A DNA stretch of 64,000 bases from Novosphingobium sp. EMRT-2 (GTDB lineage Bacteria; Pseudomonadota; Alphaproteobacteria; Sphingomonadales; Sphingomonadaceae): assembly GCF_005145025.1 (NCBI RefSeq), contig NZ_CP039695.1, positions 1,979,501 through 2,043,500 on the forward strand, in the 5' to 3' direction. A program made the translations under genes and the position numbers. This document shows positions 53,479-61,776 of the stretch, in pieces (positions within the stretch are counted from its first letter, which is position 1; every line of letters starts with the position of its first letter). The notes beneath the pieces are model-generated. The model had not been told where the DNA came from. It ran no database searches and saw nothing but the letters and a program-made list of their open reading frames with translations.

Positions 53479-53958
53479 TCAAGCCCCAAGTCGGTGCGGA
53501 TCGTTGGCGAATGGTGGCTTGCCGTGAATATGCCGGAAGGACGCTATTAGCGCTGCCTCGACTTCAATAGGGATGCGGTCCGGCGTCGCTTTCCAACCCA
53601 CAATAAGCCGTTCCGTGGCGGGCAACTGCCAGATTAGGCGTCCGCCCCAATGCCCAACGGGCTTTCCTGCCCCGAAATCAGCATATTGTGTGAGACGACG
53701 CCGAAGCTGGTTGGCCTTCCCGATATAGACCACTTCTACACCATCAACCCAGTTGGCGGTTAGGGCGTCTAATTTGACGGTCGGGTCTTTGCCTTTGAAC
53801 CAACCGCCGCAACTGCGCCCGGAAAAGATGACCGGATGATCTGCATCGTATGTGACGACATAGACGCCGCCGGTAGTGGGACAGCCGCTCGTTCGAATGG
53901 CTGCGAATGGTAGCCAGCCGGTAAAGCCTGCTTTTTCAAGTTCTGACCGCGTGAACAT
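53479..53958 (-). CDS. GIY-YIG nuclease family protein
   Basis: A 159-residue protein. The two signature motifs are separated by an unusually long insert: GGVYVVTY near residue 31, then VEVVYIGKANQLRRRLTQY about 45 residues later. A catalytic Glu (IPIEVEAALI) and Asn (PPFANDPHR) follow, as in active GIY-YIG enzymes. Likely a DNA-end or mobile-element nuclease, but a specific role is unknown. ATG 53958 is preferred to GTG 53961. It is A/T-richer than the core genes and closes the accessory patch. Confidence 0.75.
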   Translation of the reverse strand: MFTRSELEKAGFTGWLPFAAIRTSGCPTTGGVYVVTYDADHPVIFSGRSCGGWFKGKDPTVKLDALTANWVDGVEVVYIGKANQLRRRLTQYADFGAGKPVGHWGGRLIWQLPATERLIVGWKATPDRIPIEVEAALIASFRHIHGKPPFANDPHRLGA

Positions 53959-54061
53959 CACGTCGGTACACTAGCACATTCCTCGTGCTGCGCAGACCGG
54001 CAGAACAAGCGCTCAGCTTCCCCAAAGGGGAACCGCCTTCACTCGCGATTTTCAGGATGAC

Positions 54062-54148
54062 TGGTGCGGTCGAGAAGACTCGAACTTCCACGGGTTTTCA
54101 CCCACAACGACCTCAACGTTGCGCGTCTACCAATTCCGCCACGACCGC
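54062..54148 (-). tRNA. tRNA-Leu (anticodon GAG)
   Basis: A class II tRNA of 87 nt with encoded CCA. Acceptor GCGGTCG/CGACCGC, anticodon stem CAACG/CGTTG with loop TTGAGGT (anticodon GAG, reads CTC), a long variable arm and T arm GTTCGAGTC. Right edge of the accessory patch. Confidence 0.95.
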
Positions 54149-54309
54149 AAAATCAACGGAACCGGTCCTCTGCGAGGGGGTCCCGTGGGGGGTAGGAGCG
54201 GGCCCTTAGCAAAGGGGTTTGCAGGGCGCAACTGCCATGATGCGGTTTTTTCCCGGAGCTTCCGGGCCATCGCCTTCCCATCCACGCCGATCCGCGCCCG
54301 TGCGGCGGA

Positions 54310-55197
54310 TCAATCGGGCTTCCAGCCGATTTCCGCGATCTTGGCGTCCTTGGGCACGTCGGTCACCGCTTCGTTGATCGTCACGCTTTCCCCGGGCGCG
54401 AGCGTTTCCTTGGGCGGGGTGACGTTCCAGGTATAGACGATGCGGTCCTTGCCATCGCGCAGCACGATCAGGATCGGCGGCACCGTGCGCACTTCCTTGC
54501 CGACGTTCGTCACCGTCCCGCTCGCGCCGAAATATTCGGTGCCGTTGGGCAGCGTGCGCCGGTCCTGCCGCTCCGGCGGGAACGACAGCGCGAGGTCCGA
54601 TGGCGCGGCGCCGAAGGTGGGGCGGGCCACGGGCAGCCAGTCCGGCATGCCGAAATAGCTCACCGCCCCGATCAGCGCGGCCACCGCCAGCGCGAAGGTG
54701 ACGGCCGCGGCGGTCCACAACCGGGCCGGGTTGCGGCGCGGGCGGAACGGCGGCTCGTGGTCGAAGCTCGATGGCATCGACACGAATTCTTCCACGTCCT
54801 GCTCGACCGGCAGGGCGGCAAAGGCCGGTGGCGGGGCAGCAGCCTCGCTGTCTTCGGCCCGCGCCGCCGTCTTTTCGGCCAGAATGCGCGCCATGGACGG
54901 TTCGGCGGGCTGATCGCCGGCGCCGTCCGGCATGGCGGGACCGTCGCCGGCGGAGGATGGCGGCGGCGCTTCCGGCACGGGTGCGGGTGCGGCTTCCGGG
55001 GCTGACGGCTGCTGCACCGGGGGCATGGGGGCCTGTGCCGGTTCGGCCAGCGGCGCATCCGCGCGCAGGGGAAGCTCCGGCCCCTCCTGGAACCAGCTAT
55101 GGCGGCAGCGGGCGCACCGCACGGTGCGGCCTTCCGCACCGATCGCGCTGTCGGGAACGACATAGCGCGTCGAACAGGCTGGACAGGCGATGATCAT
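54310..55197 (-). CDS. Zinc-ribbon (MJ0042-type) single-pass membrane protein
   Basis: A 295-residue protein. The N-terminal zinc ribbon (CPACSTRYVVPD, then VRCARCRHSW) is MJ0042-type. A Pro/Ala/Glu-rich linker (about 45-150) leads to one membrane helix (about 165-187) and a C-terminal beta-rich domain (GTVTNVGKEVRTVPPILIVL, like DUF3426). Common next to ftsE in sphingomonads; a role at the envelope or in division is inferred from position. ATG 55197 chosen because the ribbon starts there. Confidence 0.82.
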   Translation of the reverse strand: MIIACPACSTRYVVPDSAIGAEGRTVRCARCRHSWFQEGPELPLRADAPLAEPAQAPMPPVQQPSAPEAAPAPVPEAPPPSSAGDGPAMPDGAGDQPAEPSMARILAEKTAARAEDSEAAAPPPAFAALPVEQDVEEFVSMPSSFDHEPPFRPRRNPARLWTAAAVTFALAVAALIGAVSYFGMPDWLPVARPTFGAAPSDLALSFPPERQDRRTLPNGTEYFGASGTVTNVGKEVRTVPPILIVLRDGKDRIVYTWNVTPPKETLAPGESVTINEAVTDVPKDAKIAEIGWKPD

Positions 55198-55350
55198 ATT
55201 TGCGGTTAAGCATGGCGAAGCGGATTGAAACAATAGGCCGACGCCCTAGAGATGCGCGTCCACAGCCTTTTTTCCACATCGATTGACGAGTATAGCCGCT
55301 GACGCTGCGAAAAGAGCGCACGACAGCAACCCGGGGACGCCTTCTTCATC

Positions 55351-56133
55351 ATGACCCAGCCAGACGCCGAGATCGTTCAGTTCGACAATGTCGGGCTGCG
55401 CTACGGCACCGGCAAGGAAGTGCTGACCGATGTCAGCTTCACGCTTTTTTCCGGCAATTTCTATTTCCTCACGGGCGCCAGCGGCGCGGGCAAGACCAGC
55501 CTGCTCCGCCTGCTCTACCTGGCCCAGCGCCCCTCGCGCGGGCTGATCCGCATGTTCGGCACCGACGCGATCACTCTGCCGCGCGACCGGCTGCCCGGCT
55601 TCCGCCGCCGGCTGGGGGTGGTGTTCCAGGATTTCCGGCTGGTGCCGCACCTGTCCGCCTTCGACAACGTGGCGCTGCCGCTGCGCGTGGCGGGCATGGT
55701 GGAGAAGGACATCGTCCGCCCGGTGAACGACATGCTGGACTGGGTGGGGCTGGCCGACCGGCGCCATGCCCAGCCCGCCGCGCTGTCCGGCGGGGAGCAG
55801 CAGCGCGTGGCGATCGCCCGCGCGGTGATCGGCCGGCCCGAATTGCTCATCGCCGACGAACCGACCGGTAACGTCGATGCGGACATGGCGTTCAAGCTGA
55901 TCGGCCTGTTCCAGTCGCTGAACGGGCTGGGAACGACGGTGGTGGTCGCCACCCACGATCCGCAACTGATCCGCCAGGTGCCGGATTCGCTGATCATGCG
56001 GCTCGATAAGGGCAAGCTCCACGATCCGACGGGCGCGCTGCGCTATCCCCCCCGGCGATCCGCGCCGGCCACGGCGGGGGCGGCGGCAATGGCGTCGCCG
56101 GGCCAGCCGGGGCCTGAGAGCTTCGCGCCATGA
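55351..56133 (+). CDS. ftsE: Cell-division ATP-binding protein FtsE
   Basis: ATPase of the FtsEX complex that transmits ATP hydrolysis to septal cell-wall amidase activation. The 260 residues hold Walker A GASGAGKTS, signature LSGGEQQRVAIARA and Walker B LLIADEPTGNVD. A C-terminal tail of about 30 Ala/Pro residues makes it longer than E. coli FtsE (222). The stop overlaps ftsX (ATGA). The NlpD-like protein at 10.3 kb is a plausible functional partner. Confidence 0.93.
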   Translation: MTQPDAEIVQFDNVGLRYGTGKEVLTDVSFTLFSGNFYFLTGASGAGKTSLLRLLYLAQRPSRGLIRMFGTDAITLPRDRLPGFRRRLGVVFQDFRLVPHLSAFDNVALPLRVAGMVEKDIVRPVNDMLDWVGLADRRHAQPAALSGGEQQRVAIARAVIGRPELLIADEPTGNVDADMAFKLIGLFQSLNGLGTTVVVATHDPQLIRQVPDSLIMRLDKGKLHDPTGALRYPPRRSAPATAGAAAMASPGQPGPESFAP

Positions 56134-57068
56134 ACGTCTTTTCCTGGCTTGGCGCGGCGATGGCCGATGGCCTGCGCGATCGCGCGGGCAACAGCGACGC
56201 GCGCCTGCTGCCCGAAGCGCGCCTGTCCGGCCCGATGCCCTGGGTGATCGCCATCATGATCGCGCTGACGGTGGTGGCGGCGGCCAGCGGCCTGGCCCTG
56301 CGGAACGCCGCGCAGACCGCGAGCGCGGACGTCGAGGGCGGCGTCACGGTCCAGGTCGTGTCCGCCGCGCCGGCCGAGCGCAACCGGCAGGCGCTGGCCG
56401 CGCTGGCCACGCTGCGCGGCGCGCCGGGCGTGGTATCGGCGCGGGTGGTGCCCCAGGAGGAGCTGAACGCGCTGGTCGAACCATGGCTGGGCACCCGCCC
56501 CGGCGACGACGTGGAAGCCCTGCCCATCCCCGCCCTGCTCGACGTGCGTCTTGCCGGCCATGCCACGCCCGACCGGATCGCCGCGTTGCGCGCGCGGCTG
56601 GCGCGCAACGCCCCGGCCGCGCGGGTCGATGCGCAGGCGGGCTGGCTGACCCCGGTCTTTTCCGCGATCCACGCGCTGCAATGGCTGGCGGGCGGGCTGA
56701 TCGCGCTGCTGGCGCTGGCCACCGTGGCCGCCGTGCTGCTGGCCTCGCGCAATGCGCTTGGCAACCATCGCGATACGATAGAGATCGTGCACATGCTGGG
56801 CGGCACCGACAACCAGATCGCGCGGATCTTCCAGCGCAGCATGGCGATGGACGCGGCGGCAGGCGGCATTGTCGGCCTGCTCGTGGGCCTGATCGTGGTG
56901 GTGCTGCTGGGCCGGCAGTTCGCGGCGCTCGGTTCGGGCATGACCACGTCCGCCGGGCTGCTGTGGAGCGACTGGATCGTGATCGCCGCGATCCCGCTGG
57001 CGGGCGTGGCGCTGGCCGTGGTGACGGCGCGCGTTTCGGTGCTGCGCAACCTGAGGCGCATGTTGTGA
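56130..57068 (+). CDS. ftsX: Cell-division permease FtsX
   Basis: Four-helix membrane partner of FtsE, 312 residues. One helix near residues 33-55 is followed by a periplasmic domain, and three helices lie in the second half, with EIVHMLGGTDNQIARIFQRS at the cytoplasmic coupling loop, as in the family. Starts at ATG 56130 inside the ftsE stop, ends overlapping the next gene (GTGA). Confidence 0.92.
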   Translation: MNVFSWLGAAMADGLRDRAGNSDARLLPEARLSGPMPWVIAIMIALTVVAAASGLALRNAAQTASADVEGGVTVQVVSAAPAERNRQALAALATLRGAPGVVSARVVPQEELNALVEPWLGTRPGDDVEALPIPALLDVRLAGHATPDRIAALRARLARNAPAARVDAQAGWLTPVFSAIHALQWLAGGLIALLALATVAAVLLASRNALGNHRDTIEIVHMLGGTDNQIARIFQRSMAMDAAAGGIVGLLVGLIVVVLLGRQFAALGSGMTTSAGLLWSDWIVIAAIPLAGVALAVVTARVSVLRNLRRML

Positions 57069-57622
57069 GGCGGCTGCGCAAGCCCCCCGGCCTGTTCCGG
57101 CGCATCGCCTCGCTGACGATGCTCGCCTGGGTGCTCGGCTTCCTGTGGTTCGCGCTGCTGCTGCCGCAACCGGCCGACGACCGCACCACCGACGGCATCG
57201 TGGTGGTGACGGGCGGCGGCGGCCGCATCCCGCGCGCGCTGACGGAACTGCGCGCCGGCCACGCGCGCAAGCTGCTGATCGCCGGGGTGGATCGCGAAGT
57301 GAAGCCGGGCGAATTCGCGGCCGAATACGGGGTGGAGCCGCGCCTGCTGCAATGCTGCATCACGCTGGGCTACGATTCGGTCGATACCCGCTCCAACGGC
57401 CTGGAAGCGGCGCGCTGGGTGGCGGCGCAGCGCCTGCATTCGATCCGCCTCATCACCACCGATTGGCACATGCGCCGCGCCGCGTTCGACCTCGCGGCGG
57501 CGCTGCCCGACGATATCGTGATCGTGCGCGATGCGGTGCCTTCGCGCCCGTCGCTGCGCATCCTGTTCCTCGAATACAACAAGCTGCTTGCCCGCATCGG
57601 CGCATGGGCCGCCGGCTGGTAA
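57065..57622 (+). CDS. YdcF/DUF218-family envelope protein
   Basis: A 185-residue protein with an N-terminal membrane anchor (about 15-35) and the DUF218 core: DGIVVVTGGGGRIPRALTEL, KLLIAG and RSNGLEAARW, then LITTDWHMRRA. E. coli relatives (ElyC/SanA) act in envelope or lipid-carrier metabolism. The GTG start at 57065 overlaps the ftsX stop, so it belongs to the ftsEX operon. Confidence 0.87.
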   Translation: MRRLRKPPGLFRRIASLTMLAWVLGFLWFALLLPQPADDRTTDGIVVVTGGGGRIPRALTELRAGHARKLLIAGVDREVKPGEFAAEYGVEPRLLQCCITLGYDSVDTRSNGLEAARWVAAQRLHSIRLITTDWHMRRAAFDLAAALPDDIVIVRDAVPSRPSLRILFLEYNKLLARIGAWAAGW

Positions 57623-57639
57623 CAAGGACAAGCGCCACC

Positions 57640-58362
57640 ATGACGTCTCCGATAGCACCGCCGCTGCCGCGCGGCAGCATCATCGACATCCCGCGCAGCC
57701 TGGCGTTCTACCTCGTGTTCTACACGGGCACGGTGCTGCTGGTGATCTGGGTGGCGCTGATGATGTCCGTTTCCGAACACCGCTTCCGGTCGGCCATCCG
57801 CAGCTGGGGCAAGTATCACCGCGCGTGCTGCCGCTACCTGCTGGGCATCCGGCGCGAGAGCAACGTCACCCATCCGCGCGGCGGCGTGCTCTATGCGATC
57901 CGGCACGAATCGTTCTACGAGGCGATCGAGCTGCCCGCCACGTTCGATACGCCCGTGGTCTTCGCCAAGATGGAGCTGATGCGTCTGCCACTGTGGGGCA
58001 AGGCGGGGGTCCGCTATGGCCTGATCGGCGTGGAGCGCGATGCCGGCGCGAAGGCCTTGCGGACGATGCTGACCGAGGCGCGGCGGTTGATCGCCAACGG
58101 CCGCCCGCTGGTGATCTTTCCCGAAGGAACGCGCGTGCCGCACGGGTCGGTCGCGCCGCTGCAATCGGGCTTCGCGGGCCTCTACAAGCTGCTGAACCTG
58201 CCGGTGATTCCGGTCGCGGTGAACAGCGGCCCGCCCTACCATCGCCTGTGGAAGCGATCGGGCACTGTCCGCTATCACTTCGGCGAGGAGATTCCCGCCG
58301 GGCTTCCCCGCGAAGAGGTGGAGGCCCGGGTTCTGGCGGCGCTCAACGTGCTGCATGACTGA
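57640..58362 (+). CDS. plsC: 1-acyl-sn-glycerol-3-phosphate acyltransferase
   Basis: Membrane enzyme making phosphatidic acid from lysophosphatidic acid, 240 residues. An N-terminal membrane segment (about 20-42) precedes the acyltransferase motifs: RHESFYE (His89; the usual acidic residue of H-x4-D is Glu94, a variant common in alphaproteobacteria) and IFPEGTRVPHG. The ATG at 57640 follows GGACAAG. The last 8 bases overlap the NRAMP gene. Confidence 0.88.
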   Translation: MTSPIAPPLPRGSIIDIPRSLAFYLVFYTGTVLLVIWVALMMSVSEHRFRSAIRSWGKYHRACCRYLLGIRRESNVTHPRGGVLYAIRHESFYEAIELPATFDTPVVFAKMELMRLPLWGKAGVRYGLIGVERDAGAKALRTMLTEARRLIANGRPLVIFPEGTRVPHGSVAPLQSGFAGLYKLLNLPVIPVAVNSGPPYHRLWKRSGTVRYHFGEEIPAGLPREEVEARVLAALNVLHD

Positions 58363-59644
58363 CGCCCCCGATCCGCTGGCGGACGACGGCGAAGAAGCGC
58401 CGCCCCGCCGCTCCCCTCTTGCGGTGCTGGGGCCGGGCCTCGTCACCGGCGCAGCGGACGACGATCCCAGCGGCATCGGCACGTACAGCCAGGTCGGCGC
58501 GCAGTTCGGCTATGGCATGGCGTGGACGCTGCTGTTCAGCCTGCCGCTGATGACCGCGATCCAGGAGATTTGCGGCAGGATCGGGGCGGTATCGGGGCAG
58601 GGCATCGCGCACAACCTGCGCGCGCATTACCCCCGGCCGCTGCTGCGCGGCGTGGTCATGCTCCTGCTGATCGCCAACGTCATCAACCTGGGTGCAGACC
58701 TGGGCGCGATGGGGGCGGCGCTCGCCCTGGTCCTGCCCGGCCGCGACATGCCGTTCATCATCGGCTTCGGGCTGCTCAGCATCGCGCTGGAAGTGTTCGT
58801 CAGCTATGCCCGCTATGCCAGCATCCTCAAATGGACCACCCTGTCGCTGCTGTCGTATTTCGCGGTGGCGGCCGTGGCGCACGTTTCCTGGGCCGATGCG
58901 GTGCGGGGCGTGCTGATCCCGCATCTCGCCTTCGACAAGGCCAGCGTGATGGCGCTGGTGGCGGTGCTCGGCACCACGATCAGCCCCTACCTGTTCTTCT
59001 GGCAGGCCGGGCAGGAAGTGGAGGAACAGCGCCGCCGCCACACCAAGCCGCTCTGCGTCGCGCCGCGCACCGCCGGGGCGGAGCTGCGCCGCATCCGCAT
59101 CGACACGCTGGTGGGCATGGTCTTTTCCAACCTGACCGCGATCTTCATCGTCATCGCCACGGCGGCGACGCTGCACCGGGCGGGAATCACCGAGATCGAC
59201 AGCGCGGTGCAGGCGGCCTCGGCGCTGCGGCCGCTGGCCGGAGACTTCGCCTTCGGGCTGTTCGCGCTGGGCATTGTCAGCACCGGCTTGCTCGCCATCC
59301 CGGTGCTGGCCGGCTCGGCCGCCTATGCTGTCGCCGAAACCTTCGACTGGAGCGAGGGGCTGGACCGGCGCCTGCGCGAAGCCAAGGCGTTCTATGCCGT
59401 GATCGCGCTGGCCACGGTGGCCGGCATCGCGCTCAACCTGCTGGCGATCGATCCGATGCGCGCGCTATACTGGGCGGCGGTGGTCAACGGGCTGCTGGCG
59501 CCGCCGCTGATGGTGGTGACGATGCTGATCGCGCGCAATCCGCGCGTGATGGGCGCCTTCGTCATCTCGCCGGCGCTGGCGCTCGGCGGCTGGCTTTCCA
59601 CCGCCGTGATGGCGGCCGTGGCCCTGCTATTCCTGCTGGCCTGA
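58355..59644 (+). CDS. NRAMP-family metal-ion transporter with altered binding motif
   Basis: A 429-residue transporter with about 11 membrane helices. The helix-1 metal motif reads DDPSGIGTY (Asp37, Gly40), so the Asn of classical DPGN is replaced, and the helix-6 MPH motif is not seen; that region reads TTISPYLFFWQA. Loss of these ligands in related NRAMP branches goes with altered ion choice, including Mg2+; the substrate here is therefore open. The N-terminal 20 residues are acidic. Its end overlaps tyrA convergently by 18 bases. Confidence 0.85.
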   Translation: MTDAPDPLADDGEEAPPRRSPLAVLGPGLVTGAADDDPSGIGTYSQVGAQFGYGMAWTLLFSLPLMTAIQEICGRIGAVSGQGIAHNLRAHYPRPLLRGVVMLLLIANVINLGADLGAMGAALALVLPGRDMPFIIGFGLLSIALEVFVSYARYASILKWTTLSLLSYFAVAAVAHVSWADAVRGVLIPHLAFDKASVMALVAVLGTTISPYLFFWQAGQEVEEQRRRHTKPLCVAPRTAGAELRRIRIDTLVGMVFSNLTAIFIVIATAATLHRAGITEIDSAVQAASALRPLAGDFAFGLFALGIVSTGLLAIPVLAGSAAYAVAETFDWSEGLDRRLREAKAFYAVIALATVAGIALNLLAIDPMRALYWAAVVNGLLAPPLMVVTMLIARNPRVMGAFVISPALALGGWLSTAVMAAVALLFLLA

Positions 59645-60589
59645 ACGTCGGTCCGCGCCCTCGTCGTGAACGCGGCCGAAATCGGGGCGCGCATCGTCCT
59701 GGCCCTGTTCGATGATCGAGCGGCGGATCGCGCGGGTGTGGGAGAAGTGGTCGAACAGCGCCGCGCCGTCCCCCACCCGGATCGCCTTCTGCAATCCCAT
59801 CAGGTCCTCGGTGAAGCGCTGGAGCATGTCGAGCACGGCATCGCGGTTGTTCAGGAACACGTCGCGCCACATCGTCGGGTCCGACGCGGCGATGCGGGTG
59901 AAATCGCGGAAGCCGCCGGCCGAATACTTGATGACCTCGCTCTGCGTCACCGCCTCGAGATCCGACGCGGTGCCGACGATGGTGTAGGCGATCAGGTGCG
60001 GGAGGTGGCTGGTCACGGCGAGCACCAGATCGTGATGCTCCGCGTCCATGATGTCGACGCGCGCGCCCAGCATTTCCCAGAACGCAGACAGCCGCGCCAG
60101 CTGCGCCGGATCGGCATCGGCGGGCGGCGTCAGGATGCACCAGCGGTTGCGGAACAGCGTGGCGAAGCCCGCGTCCGGCCCGCTCTGCTCGGTACCGGCC
60201 ACCGGGTGCGCGGGGATCACCGCATGGCCCGGCAGCGCTTCCGCCAGTGCGCGGGCCACGCTGGCCTTGCTTGATCCGACGTCGGTCACCAGTGCGCCGC
60301 GCGGCAGGTCCGCCGCCAGCGCCTGCGCCGCCGCGCCCATCGCCCCCACCGGCACGCACAGCACGACAAGGTCCGCCTCGCGCACCGCCTCGCCCGCGCT
60401 TTCGGCAATCGTGTCGCACAGCGCGATCTCCCGCGCGCGCAGGCGCACGGTGGCATCGGCATCGAAGCCGCTTACCGTGGCATCGGGCGCGTAGGCCTTC
60501 ACCGCGCGCGCGACCGATCCGCCCAGCAGGCCCAGCCCGATCACCGCAACGTGGCGGAACGGCGCGGGTGCGGACGCGGGCGTCGTCAC
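59627..60589 (-). CDS. tyrA: Prephenate/arogenate dehydrogenase
   Basis: Oxidative decarboxylation in tyrosine synthesis. The 320 residues have the Rossmann start [26 protein letters not shown], the catalytic His region [14 protein letters not shown] and SHLPHLIAY. Unlike E. coli TyrA there is no chorismate mutase domain. The GTG start at 60589 overlaps the hisC stop by four bases, so the two are coupled. Confidence 0.93.
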   Translation of the reverse strand: MTTPASAPAPFRHVAVIGLGLLGGSVARAVKAYAPDATVSGFDADATVRLRAREIALCDTIAESAGEAVREADLVVLCVPVGAMGAAAQALAADLPRGALVTDVGSSKASVARALAEALPGHAVIPAHPVAGTEQSGPDAGFATLFRNRWCILTPPADADPAQLARLSAFWEMLGARVDIMDAEHHDLVLAVTSHLPHLIAYTIVGTASDLEAVTQSEVIKYSAGGFRDFTRIAASDPTMWRDVFLNNRDAVLDMLQRFTEDLMGLQKAIRVGDGAALFDHFSHTRAIRRSIIEQGQDDARPDFGRVHDEGADRRSGQQE

Positions 60590-61716
60590 TTCGCCGTCTC
60601 GCACATCTGCCGCAGCGCGGCCGCGATTTCGTCCATCTGCGCTTCGGTGCCGATGGTGATGCGCAGCGCCTGCGGCAGCCCCTGTCCCGGCAGCCAGCGC
60701 GTGATATAGCCGTGCTCCATCAGCCCCAGATAGGCCGCCTCGGCGCTCAGCGCGCCTTCGAACAGGATCAGCACGAAGTTCGCCTCGCTCGGCAACGGAC
60801 GGATGCCGTGGTTGCCCAGCGCGTTGAGCGCCGCCACGAACTTCGCGCGCTGCGCGGCATTGTGCCGGCGCGATGCCTCCACGAAGTCCTGGTCCGCCAC
60901 CGCCGCCAGCCCGGTCGCCTGCGCGGTCAGCGACAGGTTGAACGGGCCGCGAATGCGGTTGAGCATGTCGACGATCGCGGCATCGCCCGTCGCCCAGCCG
61001 ATGCGTTCGCCGGCGAGGCCATAGATCTTCGAGAACGTGCGCGTGACCAGCACGTTCGCCGCGCGCGCCGCGAGGGCAAGGGCGCCGTCCTCGTCCTCGG
61101 GCGCGACGTATTCGGCATAGGCCTGGTCGATCACCAGCAGCACGTCCGGGCGCAGCGCGGCGTGGAGCCGGGCGATCCCTTCCCGCGGCAGGAAGCTGCC
61201 CGTGGGGTTGTTGGGGTTGGCGAGGAACACCACCCGCGTCCGCTCGGTCACGCAGGCCAGCAGCGCATCGACATCGGTGCCATAGTCCGCGTCCGGCGCC
61301 ACCACCGGCACCGCGCCGCACCGGCGCGCGGCGATGTCATAGACCGAGAAGCCATAGCGGACATAGACGATCTCGTCGCCCGGCCCGGCATAGGCCTGCG
61401 CCGCGATGTGCAGCAGTTCGTCCGAACCGGTGCCCATGACGATGCGGTCGGCGGGAATGCCGTGCAGCGCGCCCAGCGCGGCGCGCAGGTCCTTGCTGTC
61501 GGGATCGGGATAGCGCGAAGGCTCCCCCGCGCCGTGCCCCGCCCCACCGCGCGCCGCCAGCGCGGCCGCGCTGGTACCCAGCGGGTTCTCGTTCGCCGAA
61601 AGCTTGATCAGTGGACGCCCGTCGGCCCCGGTGGACTTGCCGGGAACATAGGCGTGGATCGCCTTGATCCATTCCTTGGGTTGCGGCCGGTCCGGGGATG
61701 TCTGCGCGTCTGCCAT
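60586..61716 (-). CDS. hisC: Histidinol-phosphate (or aromatic) aminotransferase
   Basis: PLP enzyme of 376 residues. HisC signatures LSANENPLG near the N-terminus, [13 protein letters not shown], the PLP-binding Lys in [17 protein letters not shown] and the [17 protein letters not shown] end are present. Because it is coupled to tyrA rather than to his genes, it may also transaminate prephenate or hydroxyphenylpyruvate, a known side activity of HisC-type enzymes. ATG 61716 fits the family; an in-frame ATG at 61755 is possible. Confidence 0.9.
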   Translation of the reverse strand: MADAQTSPDRPQPKEWIKAIHAYVPGKSTGADGRPLIKLSANENPLGTSAAALAARGGAGHGAGEPSRYPDPDSKDLRAALGALHGIPADRIVMGTGSDELLHIAAQAYAGPGDEIVYVRYGFSVYDIAARRCGAVPVVAPDADYGTDVDALLACVTERTRVVFLANPNNPTGSFLPREGIARLHAALRPDVLLVIDQAYAEYVAPEDEDGALALAARAANVLVTRTFSKIYGLAGERIGWATGDAAIVDMLNRIRGPFNLSLTAQATGLAAVADQDFVEASRRHNAAQRAKFVAALNALGNHGIRPLPSEANFVLILFEGALSAEAAYLGLMEHGYITRWLPGQGLPQALRITIGTEAQMDEIAAALRQMCETAK

Positions 61717-61776
61717 GATGCGCCGGGCATTAGGCGGCGTTGACAAATTCCGCAACGGGTAGCCCGCGCCTGCCGT

